DNA of 64,000 nt from Arcobacter sp. (GCA_024228275.1 JAAETO010000055.1:1-64000), one strand, 5' to 3'. Counted from the stretch's first letter, positions 40,901 through 50,137 are shown. The notes: generated from the letters alone by a model not told the origin. Numbers and translations: made by a program.

Positions 40901-41537
40901 TGTGTTCGAAATCTAAAGGGTTTATTTGTGAATAAATAGTTGATATTTTAATTGATATATAGTCAATATTTGGATTACTTATAGCTTTTAAGTATTTTTG
41001 TACTCTTTCTTCAGCTTCTTCTTCTCCTAGAACTACTTCTCCAATAAGGTTAACGTTAACTCTTGTTCCCTCATTTTTTCTCATTACTAAATGTTTATTA
41101 AAAGGTTCATCTTCACCTTTAATTACTACAGTTCTAGTATCCTCTCTAATTTGATCAACAAACATAGGAACACTTAAATTAGGCAAATATTTACCTAAAT
41201 TTTGGAATAGCCATAATAGTGTTTTATCTTTTGTTGTAAAAAAGTTAGCCATACCATGCTTTTCTAATAAAAATATAATTTGATTTGCAATTCTATCATT
41301 TGACTCTGCTCTAAAACATTGATCCATTAGTTCTATTAAAAGTGCTTTATCTTTTGGATGATCTAACATTTTGTTCATCTTAATATAAAATTCTCTATCA
41401 AAATCACTTACGAGTTCAGTTGCCCTATTTTGCCACTTTTGGGCTAAGTTTATAGCTGAGTTTATAAGTTTTTTTTCATTTTCCAAGTCTTTTGCCAATT
41501 TTGTAGCAGAATTTGCAAGTCCTTGTTCATTCATCAT
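37917..41537 (-). CDS. putA: Bifunctional proline dehydrogenase / delta-1-pyrroline-5-carboxylate dehydrogenase
   Basis: PRODH domain (RLVKGANMEMEE) and ALDH domain (TAETGGKDATIV, NSGQKCSA). Confidence 0.95.
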   Translation of the reverse strand: MMNEQGLANSATKLAKDLENEKKLINSAINLAQKWQNRATELVSDFDREFYIKMNKMLDHPKDKALLIELMDQCFRAESNDRIANQIIFLLEKHGMANFFTTKDKTLLWLFQNLGKYLPNLSVPMFVDQIREDTRTVVIKGEDEPFNKHLVMRKNEGTRVNVNLIGEVVLGEEEAEERVQKYLKAISNPNIDYISIKISTIYSQINPLDFEHTVEVLVKKLTIIYEQAKKYEYTAPDGTKSNKFINLDMEEYRDLAITVEVFKRTLEQAQFKDFYAGIVLQAYLPDSFNWQVDLTNWARNRVKNGGAAIKVRLVKGANMEMEETEASQKHWEMVTYTEKLDTDSNYKRMARYALQAENAPYLHLGTASHNLFELAYATQLANDNNVSKYHTLEMLEGMSDAARLAIKEISKEVILYAPTAAKEQFTNAIAYLVRRLDENTGPNNFIRYSFGLTVGSKDWNMQKELFIKSFEAEKTSFVGAKRKQNRLDEKWEDFSNSAYDNGQYHSEADTDFILPKNHEWARNIVKKWKFNANTEHTIVPVVVGGEDLIGDRKVFEAIDKSQIKEKVLAGKFSMATAEDIKKSIEVASQDIDCWRNKTHKQRHEILKQVAIKVRERRNDLIGIAAAEVGKVFTETDVEVSESVDFLEFYPYSIQYFEKYGNIEFTGKGVGVVVPPWNFPVAIPLGGIAATLAAGNTVIIKPASVAALTAYEMCKCFWDAGVSKNTLQFLPCPGVLAGEHLISNKKVDFVILTGGEDTAYKMLETRPDLFLTAETGGKDATIVTNMADREQAVKNICQSAFANSGQKCSATSLLVLEEEVYNDKEFKKALIDSASSMSVGTVWDFKNRIGTLANPVSGNLKKAINELEAGEEWAIAPSYAEDNEYMLKPAIKWGVSEGNFIHMNELFGPVLAVVKANDLKHAVKIVNDTGYGLTSGVESLDEREVMYWKENIKAGNLYVNRGTTGAIVLRQPFGGMGKSAIGAGRKVGIFNYITQFVDIKENSTPTTAKKYDTELTQFISSCKFNSHNKEDFEKLDLALQSYYENYENEFSQEKDYAVVRGEDNMFKYHALKNVLIRVSSDDTIFETVSRILAARVAGVHFKVTILNNDLVKTFLEDSKVLFTSRDSVIEQNDEQFIQSIEQYDRVIYSDINKVPVKVFKKAAESSKFIIRQKPMMEGRLELLNYFIEQSISHSYHRYGNIGARGNK

Positions 41538-41583
41538 CTGTTATCCTTCAATTTAATTAGTTTTTAAATAAATATTAAGTAGC

Positions 41584-41645
41584 CTACCCCACGCACTTAG
41601 AAATTGTGTGGTAGAGGAAAATTAACGGCCAGGTTATTTTCCTCT
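41584..41645 (-). promoter_or_regulatory. Two adjoining hairpins in the putA 5' leader
   Basis: + strand: CTACCcCAC(41584)/GTGtGGTAG(41614), and AGAGGAAAATTAAC-ggccag-GTTATTTTCCTCT (41613-41645). Confidence 0.55.
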
Positions 41646-41786
41646 TTACTACTTATTTTTTATCAACTGTTTATGTATAATAAGTATTATCCTTTATATT
41701 AAATTTTTTCAAAAAATTAATGAATTTTATCCATTTATTTTCTTCTATTATGATTTTTTATAAATTATATATTAAATGTGAAATTA

Positions 41787-42746
41787 TTAATAATGCTTAA
41801 TTAGTGTTCTTGTTACTTCTTCTAACATTAAAAATATTTTTTCTGTATCGTTTTTGGATTCATTGTATAATGGATTTATTTCAGCAATTTCCCAACAACA
41901 AACTTTTTCATTTTTAATAAGTCCTAAGTTAAGCTGTAAAGCTTGATTATAAGTTAATCCATTTGGTACGGGAACTCCTGTACCTGGAACATATAAGGGA
42001 TCAATGCTATCTACATCAAATGATACATATATATGTTTACAATTAGATAATTTATCAAAAATGTTTTCTAATGTATTTTTTATACCGTTATAATTTATAT
42101 CTTCAACTGTAAATACATTAATACCATTTTTCTTAATAATATTTTCTTCTGCTTTTTCAAAATCTCTTAAAGCACAATAAACTATATTTTCTGGTTTTAT
42201 ACTTCCTTCTTTTGATACCATAAATTTTAATTTATCCCAATACTCTAACTCTTCTTTAGATGGATTATTAATACTAGATTTTTTATTATCAATTCCGCAA
42301 GCCATAGCTAAAGGCATACCATGAATATTTCCTGATTCACTTGTATATGGAGTATGAATATCTGCATGAGCATCAATATAAACAACTCCTATTTCATCTT
42401 CCTTATGAGCCATTTTTAAACCATGTATAGTACCTGCACAAGAAGAATGATCACCTGCTAAGATTATAGGAAAAATATTGTCATGTCTTAAGTCTTTAAC
42501 TTTATTTGCAAGTTTTTTAATAACTGAATATGTTTTATCAATATATTTTGCATTCTTAAAATTAGTTTTCTCAGAATAAGGATCATTTTCATTAAAAATA
42601 GCTTCTGATAAAAACTTTTTAAAATATGTTGATGATAAATTTTCACTTGATTCTTTTAGAGCCTTTATTCCAAGAGCTGCACCTTTTTTACTAGCAGCAA
42701 TATCAGAATAAACTTCAATAAGTTTTATTTTAGATGTGTCAAACAT
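41787..42746 (-). CDS. rocF: Arginase/agmatinase family ureohydrolase, probable arginase
   Basis: GDHSSCAG, YIDAHADIHTP, SFDVDSIDP metal-binding motifs. Confidence 0.85.
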   Translation of the reverse strand: MFDTSKIKLIEVYSDIAASKKGAALGIKALKESSENLSSTYFKKFLSEAIFNENDPYSEKTNFKNAKYIDKTYSVIKKLANKVKDLRHDNIFPIILAGDHSSCAGTIHGLKMAHKEDEIGVVYIDAHADIHTPYTSESGNIHGMPLAMACGIDNKKSSINNPSKEELEYWDKLKFMVSKEGSIKPENIVYCALRDFEKAEENIIKKNGINVFTVEDINYNGIKNTLENIFDKLSNCKHIYVSFDVDSIDPLYVPGTGVPVPNGLTYNQALQLNLGLIKNEKVCCWEIAEINPLYNESKNDTEKIFLMLEEVTRTLIKHY

Positions 42747-42754
42747 GTTATATC

Positions 42755-43759
42755 CTAAATTAAAGAGTATAAATCTTTTACATCATCGATTTCAGGAATA
42801 AGATTCATTTGTTTACCAATATTATTAGCTTTTGCTAAATCATAAACAAGTCTTAATACCGAATAATCTTCTAATGCAAAACCAACTGAATCAAATAATA
42901 TTGTACCATGACTATCAACATTTAAAACTACATCTTTTTTTATTAACTCTTGTAATTCAGTACAGACAAAGTCTTTTGATAATTGTTGAATTTCACCTTC
43001 AATTTTAGCCTGTTCTAAAAATTCTACTACAACAGTTGATTTTTCTACAAGTTCTTTTTGTATCTCAGTCTTTCCAGGACAATCTCCACCTAATCCACTA
43101 ATAAATACATCTTTTTCAATCATATCTTTCGTTATAACAGTTTGATTTCTTTTATCTGCTGTACAAACTATGATAATATCGGAGCTTTTTACTGCTTCTT
43201 TTGAATTTGTACACCTTGTTAATTTAATATCAAATTCTTTCATGTTTTTTTCAAATTTGTCCATAGCTTTTGGATCTGTATCGTAATATCTAATTTCTTC
43301 TAAATCAAATAGATAAGAATATGCTAAATATTGAAATTCACTTTGTGCTCCAGTACCTATTAAAGTTAATATTTTTGAATCTTTTTTTGCAAGATATTTA
43401 GCAGCTAAAGCAGAGTTTGCTGCTGTTCGTATTGCAGTTAATATTGTCATTTCAGTAAACATCAAAGGTTCACCTGTTTTCGTTACAGACAATTGTCCTG
43501 TAGCCATAACAGTAAATTTATTTTGCATAGGATTTTTAGGATGTCCATTTACATACTTAAAAGAGTATAATTCGTCATTTGATATTGGCATTAATTCAAT
43601 AACGCCGTCATTAACATGATTAGCAACTCTTGGAGTTTTATCAAAAGTTTCCCATTTTGAATAATCTTCTTCCAATGTGTTAATTAATTTAAAGATAAAA
43701 TCTTTAAAACCTATTTTCCCAACTAATTTTTTGATGTCTTCAATTTCTAAAACAATCAT
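42755..43759 (-). CDS. Ornithine cyclodeaminase
   Basis: GTGAQSEFQYLAY, GLGGDCPGKTEI, EGEIQQLSKDF. Confidence 0.85.
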   Translation of the reverse strand: MIVLEIEDIKKLVGKIGFKDFIFKLINTLEEDYSKWETFDKTPRVANHVNDGVIELMPISNDELYSFKYVNGHPKNPMQNKFTVMATGQLSVTKTGEPLMFTEMTILTAIRTAANSALAAKYLAKKDSKILTLIGTGAQSEFQYLAYSYLFDLEEIRYYDTDPKAMDKFEKNMKEFDIKLTRCTNSKEAVKSSDIIIVCTADKRNQTVITKDMIEKDVFISGLGGDCPGKTEIQKELVEKSTVVVEFLEQAKIEGEIQQLSKDFVCTELQELIKKDVVLNVDSHGTILFDSVGFALEDYSVLRLVYDLAKANNIGKQMNLIPEIDDVKDLYSLI

Positions 43760-44380
43760 TCCATTTTCCTTAAAATTTTTTTGTTAAAATTTTAAAATAT
43801 TAAATAAATAAATTTTAGATGCTATGTTAAGATTAAAATTAATAGGAAATCAAGAAGTTACTTAAATACATAAATTTAAAAAGAATTAATAGATATATTA
43901 TATATATAATATCTATCTAATTTTTATTCGACTTATCGTCCCTATAGCTCAATATAGTATTCATGATTTAATCCTAAAGGATTTCACACTTTCCATTTAA
44001 TCTAATAGCCTAAACAAAATATTATTTTGTTTTATTAATTTTTTAATTAAATTTTAAAATACTTAAAAAGTCAAAAGAGAAAAATCGAATTTTTCCATTA
44101 CTTTAAATAGTTATTAAAAACTATTCTAAGTTTATCTATTACTTTTTACCATAAAATATAAATTTTACAATATTCTTTAAAGGTAATATTCTTTAAAGAA
44201 GTATTAAATTCTTTCATATAAAAACTTAAAAAAAAATAAAATCAACTCTATTTTATGTTTAATTATTAAAAGTTTTCAATAAAATTACAAAATACTATGT
44301 TATTGCTACGTAAATATTTATTTTTTATATTTTTAAAACTTATCATAAAACTAGACATTTATAATTTATAGATATAAATA

Positions 44381-45169
44381 TCATTTAATATTAAACTTAT
44401 AATTATAATTATTTTTTTCTATTTCAATATTTAAATTAAATACCTTAGAAATATTTTGACTAGTAATTATTTCTTCTTTTTTACCTTGTTTATATATTGA
44501 ATTGTTAGCTATTAAAGCAACATTACTAATCTCATTTATTACTTCATCTAATTGGTGAGTTATTATTATAATGCTTAGTTTTGATGTTAGTTTCTTTATT
44601 AAATTTAAAAAATTAATTTTAGCTTTAATATCAAGCCCAGTTGTTGGTTCATCTAATAATAGAGCTTTAGGTTCATGTATCAAAGCTCTAGCAATTAGAC
44701 ATTTTCTTAATTCACCTGTTGACATTTGTGAAGCTTTTTTTTCTTTTAAATCTAATATGTCCAAAAATTCTAAAATTTCATAAGTTTTCTTGTTGTGTTC
44801 AGTTGAATATATCTGATGTTGCATTTTACCTAAACTAGAAAAAAATCCTGATCTTACAATATTAAATCCAGAAGTAAAACTAGATTTATATATAAATTCT
44901 TGTTGGATTTCATTTGTAACAATTCCAAGTTTTTTCTTTAAATCAAAAATATCCCAAACTTCTTGATCAAAAATCTTTTTCTTAAATTTATAATGAGTGT
45001 TAGGATATAAATCATTACAAATAAGTTTTAAGAGTGTAGATTTACCTGATCCATTTGCTCCAAGTATTGCCCAGTGTTCTCCTTCTTTTATAGTTAAATT
45101 TATATTTTTTAAAACTAAATATCTATAATCATAACCAATATTTACATTTTTAAAGTCTATTATATTCAT
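44381..45169 (-). CDS. ABC transporter ATP-binding protein (ModF/YlmA-like)
   Basis: LGANGSGKSTLLKLI, STGELRKCLIARAL, ALLLDEPTTGLD. Confidence 0.85.
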   Translation of the reverse strand: MNIIDFKNVNIGYDYRYLVLKNINLTIKEGEHWAILGANGSGKSTLLKLICNDLYPNTHYKFKKKIFDQEVWDIFDLKKKLGIVTNEIQQEFIYKSSFTSGFNIVRSGFFSSLGKMQHQIYSTEHNKKTYEILEFLDILDLKEKKASQMSTGELRKCLIARALIHEPKALLLDEPTTGLDIKAKINFLNLIKKLTSKLSIIIITHQLDEVINEISNVALIANNSIYKQGKKEEIITSQNISKVFNLNIEIEKNNYNYKFNIK

Positions 45170-45243
45170 AAATTTCCTTATTTAATTAATTTAATTTAAT
45201 TATAAAATATTATATTTTTTAATTATATTAAAGGAGAGTATAT

Positions 45244-46090
45244 ATGGAATATTAAAAAAAAATTTCCAATTGGTGGAGGGGAATAATTAAGAGGTCTTAT
45301 CCACGGAGCACTTTTGATTGCTAAACATTTTAATTCACATTTAGAAATATTAAAATTACTTGCAAAACCAAGTCAAATTATGAAATTTGATGATTCTTTG
45401 CAAGAAACTGTTTTAAAAGAGTTAAATGCTATGACAAAAGATAGGTTAGAAGAAGATATGGTTATACATGAAACTATATTTATTGAGGAAATTATTAAAG
45501 TTGGTATTACTTCTTAATCTAAAGCTCAGGAAGATACAGCAACTGCTGAAATTATTACAGGTGAAGGGTACAGAAGTAAATTAATTGAATAAGAATCTAA
45601 ATATTGCGATTTAGTAATTATTTCATCTCCTCATAATGGAAGAATTACTGCAACTTTTAAAACTACTATTACAAAAAGTGGTAAACCAGCTTTAATGTTC
45701 CCTAGAGAAATGGATGAATTTAAAACTGAAAAGATATTAATAGGATGGAATAATACTCCAGAAGCAGCAAGAGCTGTATCAGAAGCAATACCTATTATGA
45801 AAAAAGCTAAAAAAGTTAATATTATTAGTTCTAAAGAGTATATAAAAAATACTAAAGATATAGAGAAATTACAATCTTATTTAAAAGTACATAATATTGA
45901 TACAGAATTTGATTTAATTGAAACTACAAAGATACCTGGTGAAGCTTTATTGAAATTTGCTCAAGAAGGTAAATTTGATTTAATTATTGCGGGAGCATTT
46001 GGTCATAGAGGATTAATAGAATTAATGTTTGGAGGAACTACTAAATATATATTACAAAATAGTACCTTACCAATATTTATGGCACATTAG
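45244..46090 (+). pseudogene. Universal stress protein (UspA family), disrupted
   Basis: Continuous homologous frame PIGGGE*LRGLIHGALLIAKHF...GITS*SKAQEDTATAEIITGEGYRSKLIE*ESKYCDLVIISSPHNGRITATFK...MAH with three in-frame TAA codons and a 5' frame offset. Confidence 0.85.
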
Positions 46091-46101
46091 TACTTATACT
46101 T

Positions 46102-47055
46102 TTAATTAATAATTCTTAATGATAATTCATTGTTTTTATTATCATTATAAAAAACTATACCCATTTGGTTTAAAAAACCTTCAATATAAAATGATAAGTT
46201 TCTATAAATATTTAAGTTTATAAAAGCATTTGGGTAAACATTGCCTAATGAATAAAATTCATATTCTATAGCTTTATATATATCAAAAAAATAAGAAACT
46301 TCAAGTTGAAAGTTTATTTTTTCATCTAGTTCTTCAAGTGTAATATTTAAACCATGTAAATAACCTAAAAGATATGACGCACTTTTAAGTAAAGATTTTA
46401 TTTTTTCTATTGAGTTATCAATTAAATCTTGTCTATTTTTATTAATTTTGAATGCCATAAGTTGTGTTTTAACATCGAATTGTGTATCTTTTATTTGTAT
46501 TAATAAAGCCTTAGCCATTGATTTAGGATAATTTGTATCTTTTGCACTAGAAGAAGATAAATAATTAGCAATATATTCACTCCAACATATTTCTGATATA
46601 GGATATGTAATAGAATCAATACCTTGATAGCTTTTCTTTTTCATTAATTCTTTAAAAGAATCAATTTTATTATTATTATCATGAATATGTGCTAGTTCAT
46701 GATGTAATATATGAAATGAATTTTTATATGATTGAGTTTTATGATTTTTTAAAATACTTTTTACAAATTCAGATTTTATTACTAATATCAACTCAAAATC
46801 GTCGTCTTTAGGGACAGTTATGACCATAGCATATGTATTATTGCTTGTAGTTCTATATCTATTTTTAAATAATGATTTTTTTGATGAGCTTAATGATTCA
46901 ATATCTCTTTCAAAATTCGAAGTTATTATTATGTTAAAAAATCTTCTAAGATCTAAAAAAGATAATTGATTTATTATTTCAACTAATGAGTCTCTAACTT
47001 TTAATGATGTTTGTTCTGTCAAACCATTGATTTTTATATTAATATTTTTAAGCAT
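46102..47055 (-). CDS. Putative zinc metallopeptidase, unknown function
   Basis: HILHHELAHIHDNN (HExxH) with downstream ICWSEYIANYL candidate third ligand. Confidence 0.55.
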   Translation of the reverse strand: MLKNINIKINGLTEQTSLKVRDSLVEIINQLSFLDLRRFFNIIITSNFERDIESLSSSKKSLFKNRYRTTSNNTYAMVITVPKDDDFELILVIKSEFVKSILKNHKTQSYKNSFHILHHELAHIHDNNNKIDSFKELMKKKSYQGIDSITYPISEICWSEYIANYLSSSSAKDTNYPKSMAKALLIQIKDTQFDVKTQLMAFKINKNRQDLIDNSIEKIKSLLKSASYLLGYLHGLNITLEELDEKINFQLEVSYFFDIYKAIEYEFYSLGNVYPNAFINLNIYRNLSFYIEGFLNQMGIVFYNDNKNNELSLRIIN

Positions 47056-47146
47056 TTTTGACCTTTAATAAAACTTTTTTTAATCATTATAGAATAAATA
47101 ATGTTTATAATATTTATTTATTTAAATTATGTAACTTTTTTAAGTT

Positions 47147-47209
47147 AATATTGTATTGTATCTTGTTTAATATTGATAATTAATATTAAATAAGATACAA
47201 TACAATATT
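47147..47209. repeat. 63-bp near-perfect inverted repeat
   Basis: 28-bp arms AATATTGTATTGTATCTTGTTTAATATT / AATATTAAATAAGATACAATACAATATT with one mismatch and 7-bp loop. Confidence 0.95.
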
Positions 47210-47464
47210 ATTTAAGGTTTAACTTTTTAAATATATAAAAGGTAGATAATGAAAAATATAGAATTAACGAAAAGGTTAAAAAATGAGATATCGCATATTA
47301 GCGATATGAAATTTATCAGATTAACAAGTATTCTTGTTACTTTAATTGTTACAAATTATTTGTGTTGTGATTTAATGTTAAATATTTGATATTATTTTGT
47401 TTATTTAAAGTTACTTTTTTTGATGACTGTGGTAATATTCTGCCAATATTAATTGGAGTATATT

Positions 47465-48685
47465 ATGAGAAATTTTATAAGTTATGATGAATCTTTAGAG
47501 ATATTAAATAATATTAATTTTAAAGCAAATACAAAAGAAAAACTTTTTTTAATGAATTCAATAGGCAGAGTTTTAGCTATTGATATTATTGCAGATCATA
47601 ATAGTCCTGAGTTTATAACTTCTGGTATGGATGGTTATGCTATAAAGTTTGAAGACCAAGATAATAAAAATATAAAAATTATTGATCAAAATCCTGCTGG
47701 TTCAATTGTCAAATCAAAAGTAGAGTCTAATGTATGTATTAAAACATTTACTGGTTCTTTGATGCCTGAAGGTAGTGACACATTAATACCCATTGAAAAT
47801 GTAGAAGTAAAAGATGAAGATATAATTATAGTTAAAAAAGTCCCATTTGCTTTTGCAACAAGATCAGTTGGTGAAAATTATAAAAAAAATGAAATACTTA
47901 TTAAAAAAGGTACAATAATTGGCTTTGCAGAAATTGGTGTACTTGCTTCTTTAAATATTACTCAAATACCAGTTTTTTGTATGCCTACTGTTTCAATAGC
48001 AAGTACGGGAAGTGAAATCCTTGATTTAGGTGAGGTGCAAACTAATGATGCCCAAATAAGAAGTTCAAATCATCTTACCATTGAAGCTTTAGCAAAAAAA
48101 GCTGGAGCAAATACTTTACAAATGGGTATTGTTAAAGATGATATTGCTTCAATTACAAATCTTTTAGAAACTGCTTTAGATAAATCTGATATTGTTGTTA
48201 CAACAGGAGGTGTATCTGTTGGTGATTACGACTTTGTTCAAGATGTTATTAAAGAAAAATTAAATGCAAAAGTTTTATTCCATGGAGTTACAATTAAACC
48301 TGGTATGCATATTTTAGTAGCTACAGTTAATAACAAACTTATTATTGCCTTACCAGGATTTGCATATTCTTCAACTGTTTGCGCTATATTATATCTTTTA
48401 CCTATGATTTATAAGTATGAAGGTGCAAATAAAAAACTACCAATTGTTAAGGCTAGAATTAATCAAGATTTTAATTTAAAAATGAAAAAAACTATATTTA
48501 CTGCTTGTAATGTAAAGTATGAAGAAAATGAATATAAAATTGATTTTGATGGTAAAAAAACAGGGACTAGTGCAATATTAACAAATATGCTTGAAAGTCC
48601 TGCTTTATTAATTCAAAAAGACAATAGTGGTGATATTAAATCAGGAGATTTAGTAGATATCCTATTATTAAATGAGTTAAAATAA
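47465..48685 (+). CDS. moeA: Molybdopterin molybdenumtransferase MoeA (start refined from TTG at 47453)
   Basis: TSGMDGYAIKFED, TTGGVSVGDYDFV, FHGVTIKPGMHI; GGAG ribosome-binding site before ATG 47465. Confidence 0.9.
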   Translation: MRNFISYDESLEILNNINFKANTKEKLFLMNSIGRVLAIDIIADHNSPEFITSGMDGYAIKFEDQDNKNIKIIDQNPAGSIVKSKVESNVCIKTFTGSLMPEGSDTLIPIENVEVKDEDIIIVKKVPFAFATRSVGENYKKNEILIKKGTIIGFAEIGVLASLNITQIPVFCMPTVSIASTGSEILDLGEVQTNDAQIRSSNHLTIEALAKKAGANTLQMGIVKDDIASITNLLETALDKSDIVVTTGGVSVGDYDFVQDVIKEKLNAKVLFHGVTIKPGMHILVATVNNKLIIALPGFAYSSTVCAILYLLPMIYKYEGANKKLPIVKARINQDFNLKMKKTIFTACNVKYEENEYKIDFDGKKTGTSAILTNMLESPALLIQKDNSGDIKSGDLVDILLLNELK

Positions 48686-48689
48686 ATTA

Positions 48690-48722
48690 TAGTGCACAAA
48701 GATAATAAGTTTATGTGCACTA
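48690..48722. terminator. Stem-loop between convergent moeA and rmuC
   Basis: TAGTGCACA ... TGTGCACTA. Confidence 0.5.
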
Positions 48723-48736
48723 GTTGTAGTGATTAT

Positions 48737-50137
48737 TTATTTGTCTAAAATTTTTTGTGAATCTATTTTCTTTTTAGTTTTTACACCTAATTCTATAAAC
48801 TCTTCACTTCTTCTTAATAAATTCCCTTTTCCTAAAGTCAACTTATTCATAGCGTCATCGTAAGCTTTTTGTGTTCTATTTATATTTTGCCCTATTGCCT
48901 CAATATCACTAACAAAGTTTGCAAACTTATCATATAAATCAGATGCTTTTTTGGATATTACTAATGCATTTTCATTTTGATGTTCATATCTCCATATATT
49001 TTCTACAGTTCTTAACGTTGCAAAAAGAGTTGATGGAGACACTAACATTATATTATTCTCAAAGGCAGTTTTAAATAGATTATTATCATTTGAGGCTGCT
49101 AAAATAAAAGCCCCTTCAATAGGTATAAACATTAATACAAAATCCAAAGTATTTACGTCATCAATATCTTCATAACTTTTTATACTAAGACCTTTTATAT
49201 GAGAATATATAGACTTAACAAGATCTTTTATAGCAAGTTCTTTTGTCTCGTTATTTGTGGCTTCAGTATATTTTAAATATGAAGTTAGTGATACTTTTGA
49301 ATCAATTACAATATCTTTATTTTGTGGAAGATGTACAATTACATCTGGTCTTAATCTTTTTCCATCTTTATCACTATAAGAGCCTTGAGTAGTATACTCT
49401 ATACCTTCTCTTAGTCCTGTTTGTTCTAATATATTAGACAAAATAAGTTCACCCCAATCACCTTGGGTTTTATTTTCTCCTTTTAAAGCTTTTGTTAAAT
49501 TTAGTGTATCTTCTGATATTTGATTATTTAAATCTTTTAAGTTTTTAATTTCAGTTAATAATGAAACTCTTTGTTTTGTTTCTTCATTATATATATCATC
49601 TACTCTTTTTCCAAAACTACTAAGTTGTTCTTTGAAAGGAATTAACATTTGGCTTAAGTTTATTGTTGACTTTTTATTATTTTCTTCAAAAATTTTATTT
49701 GAAATATTTTCAAACTCACTTTTTAAACTGTTTTTTGAGTTTTCTAATAATTGAATTTTTTCTTTTAAATTATCTTCTTTTATATAAAATTCATTTTTAA
49801 GTTGATTTTTTTTATCTTCAAATGAGTTACTTAAAGCTTCTATCTTTAATTGCGAGGTATTCTTTTCAAATTTTATATTTTCTTTAAAATTAATTTCTAG
49901 AAGGTCAATTTTTTCATTATAGTTTTTATTTAATAAAGTTACATTTTCTTCTAGTTTCATAATAGTCTGATTTTTATTATTAACCAGACTATCATAAGTT
50001 GTTTTAGTAAGTAAAAGTTTTTGTTTTAAGAAGTCAACTTTTTGTTTATATATTACCCATATACTTAGACTACCTACAATTAATCCTATTGCAATACTTA
50101 CAATAGAAATTATAATTGTATTATCAAATATTTGCAT
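48737..50137 (-). CDS. rmuC: DNA recombination protein RmuC
   Basis: N-terminal TM, long coiled coil, QGDWGELILSNILEQTGLREGIEYTTQ, RPDVIVHLP, VIDSKVSL. Confidence 0.9.
   Translation of the reverse strand: MQIFDNTIIISIVSIAIGLIVGSLSIWVIYKQKVDFLKQKLLLTKTTYDSLVNNKNQTIMKLEENVTLLNKNYNEKIDLLEINFKENIKFEKNTSQLKIEALSNSFEDKKNQLKNEFYIKEDNLKEKIQLLENSKNSLKSEFENISNKIFEENNKKSTINLSQMLIPFKEQLSSFGKRVDDIYNEETKQRVSLLTEIKNLKDLNNQISEDTLNLTKALKGENKTQGDWGELILSNILEQTGLREGIEYTTQGSYSDKDGKRLRPDVIVHLPQNKDIVIDSKVSLTSYLKYTEATNNETKELAIKDLVKSIYSHIKGLSIKSYEDIDDVNTLDFVLMFIPIEGAFILAASNDNNLFKTAFENNIMLVSPSTLFATLRTVENIWRYEHQNENALVISKKASDLYDKFANFVSDIEAIGQNINRTQKAYDDAMNKLTLGKGNLLRRSEEFIELGVKTKKKIDSQKILDK

Noticed and set aside
43895-44020. 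Identification of the intergenic element as a c-di-GMP (GEMM) or guanidine riboswitch
   Set aside because: Local similarity (GCUAUAGGGACG) is too short and the conserved core motifs of these classes are incomplete
44171-44201. Direct repeat aatattctttaaag (two copies) in the intergenic region
   Set aside because: Short, AT-rich and not part of a regular array; not CRISPR
45314-45517. Separate 67-aa and 131-aa (45695-46090) CDS calls
   Set aside because: They are fragments of a single UspA-family frame interrupted by TAA codons; reported as one pseudogene
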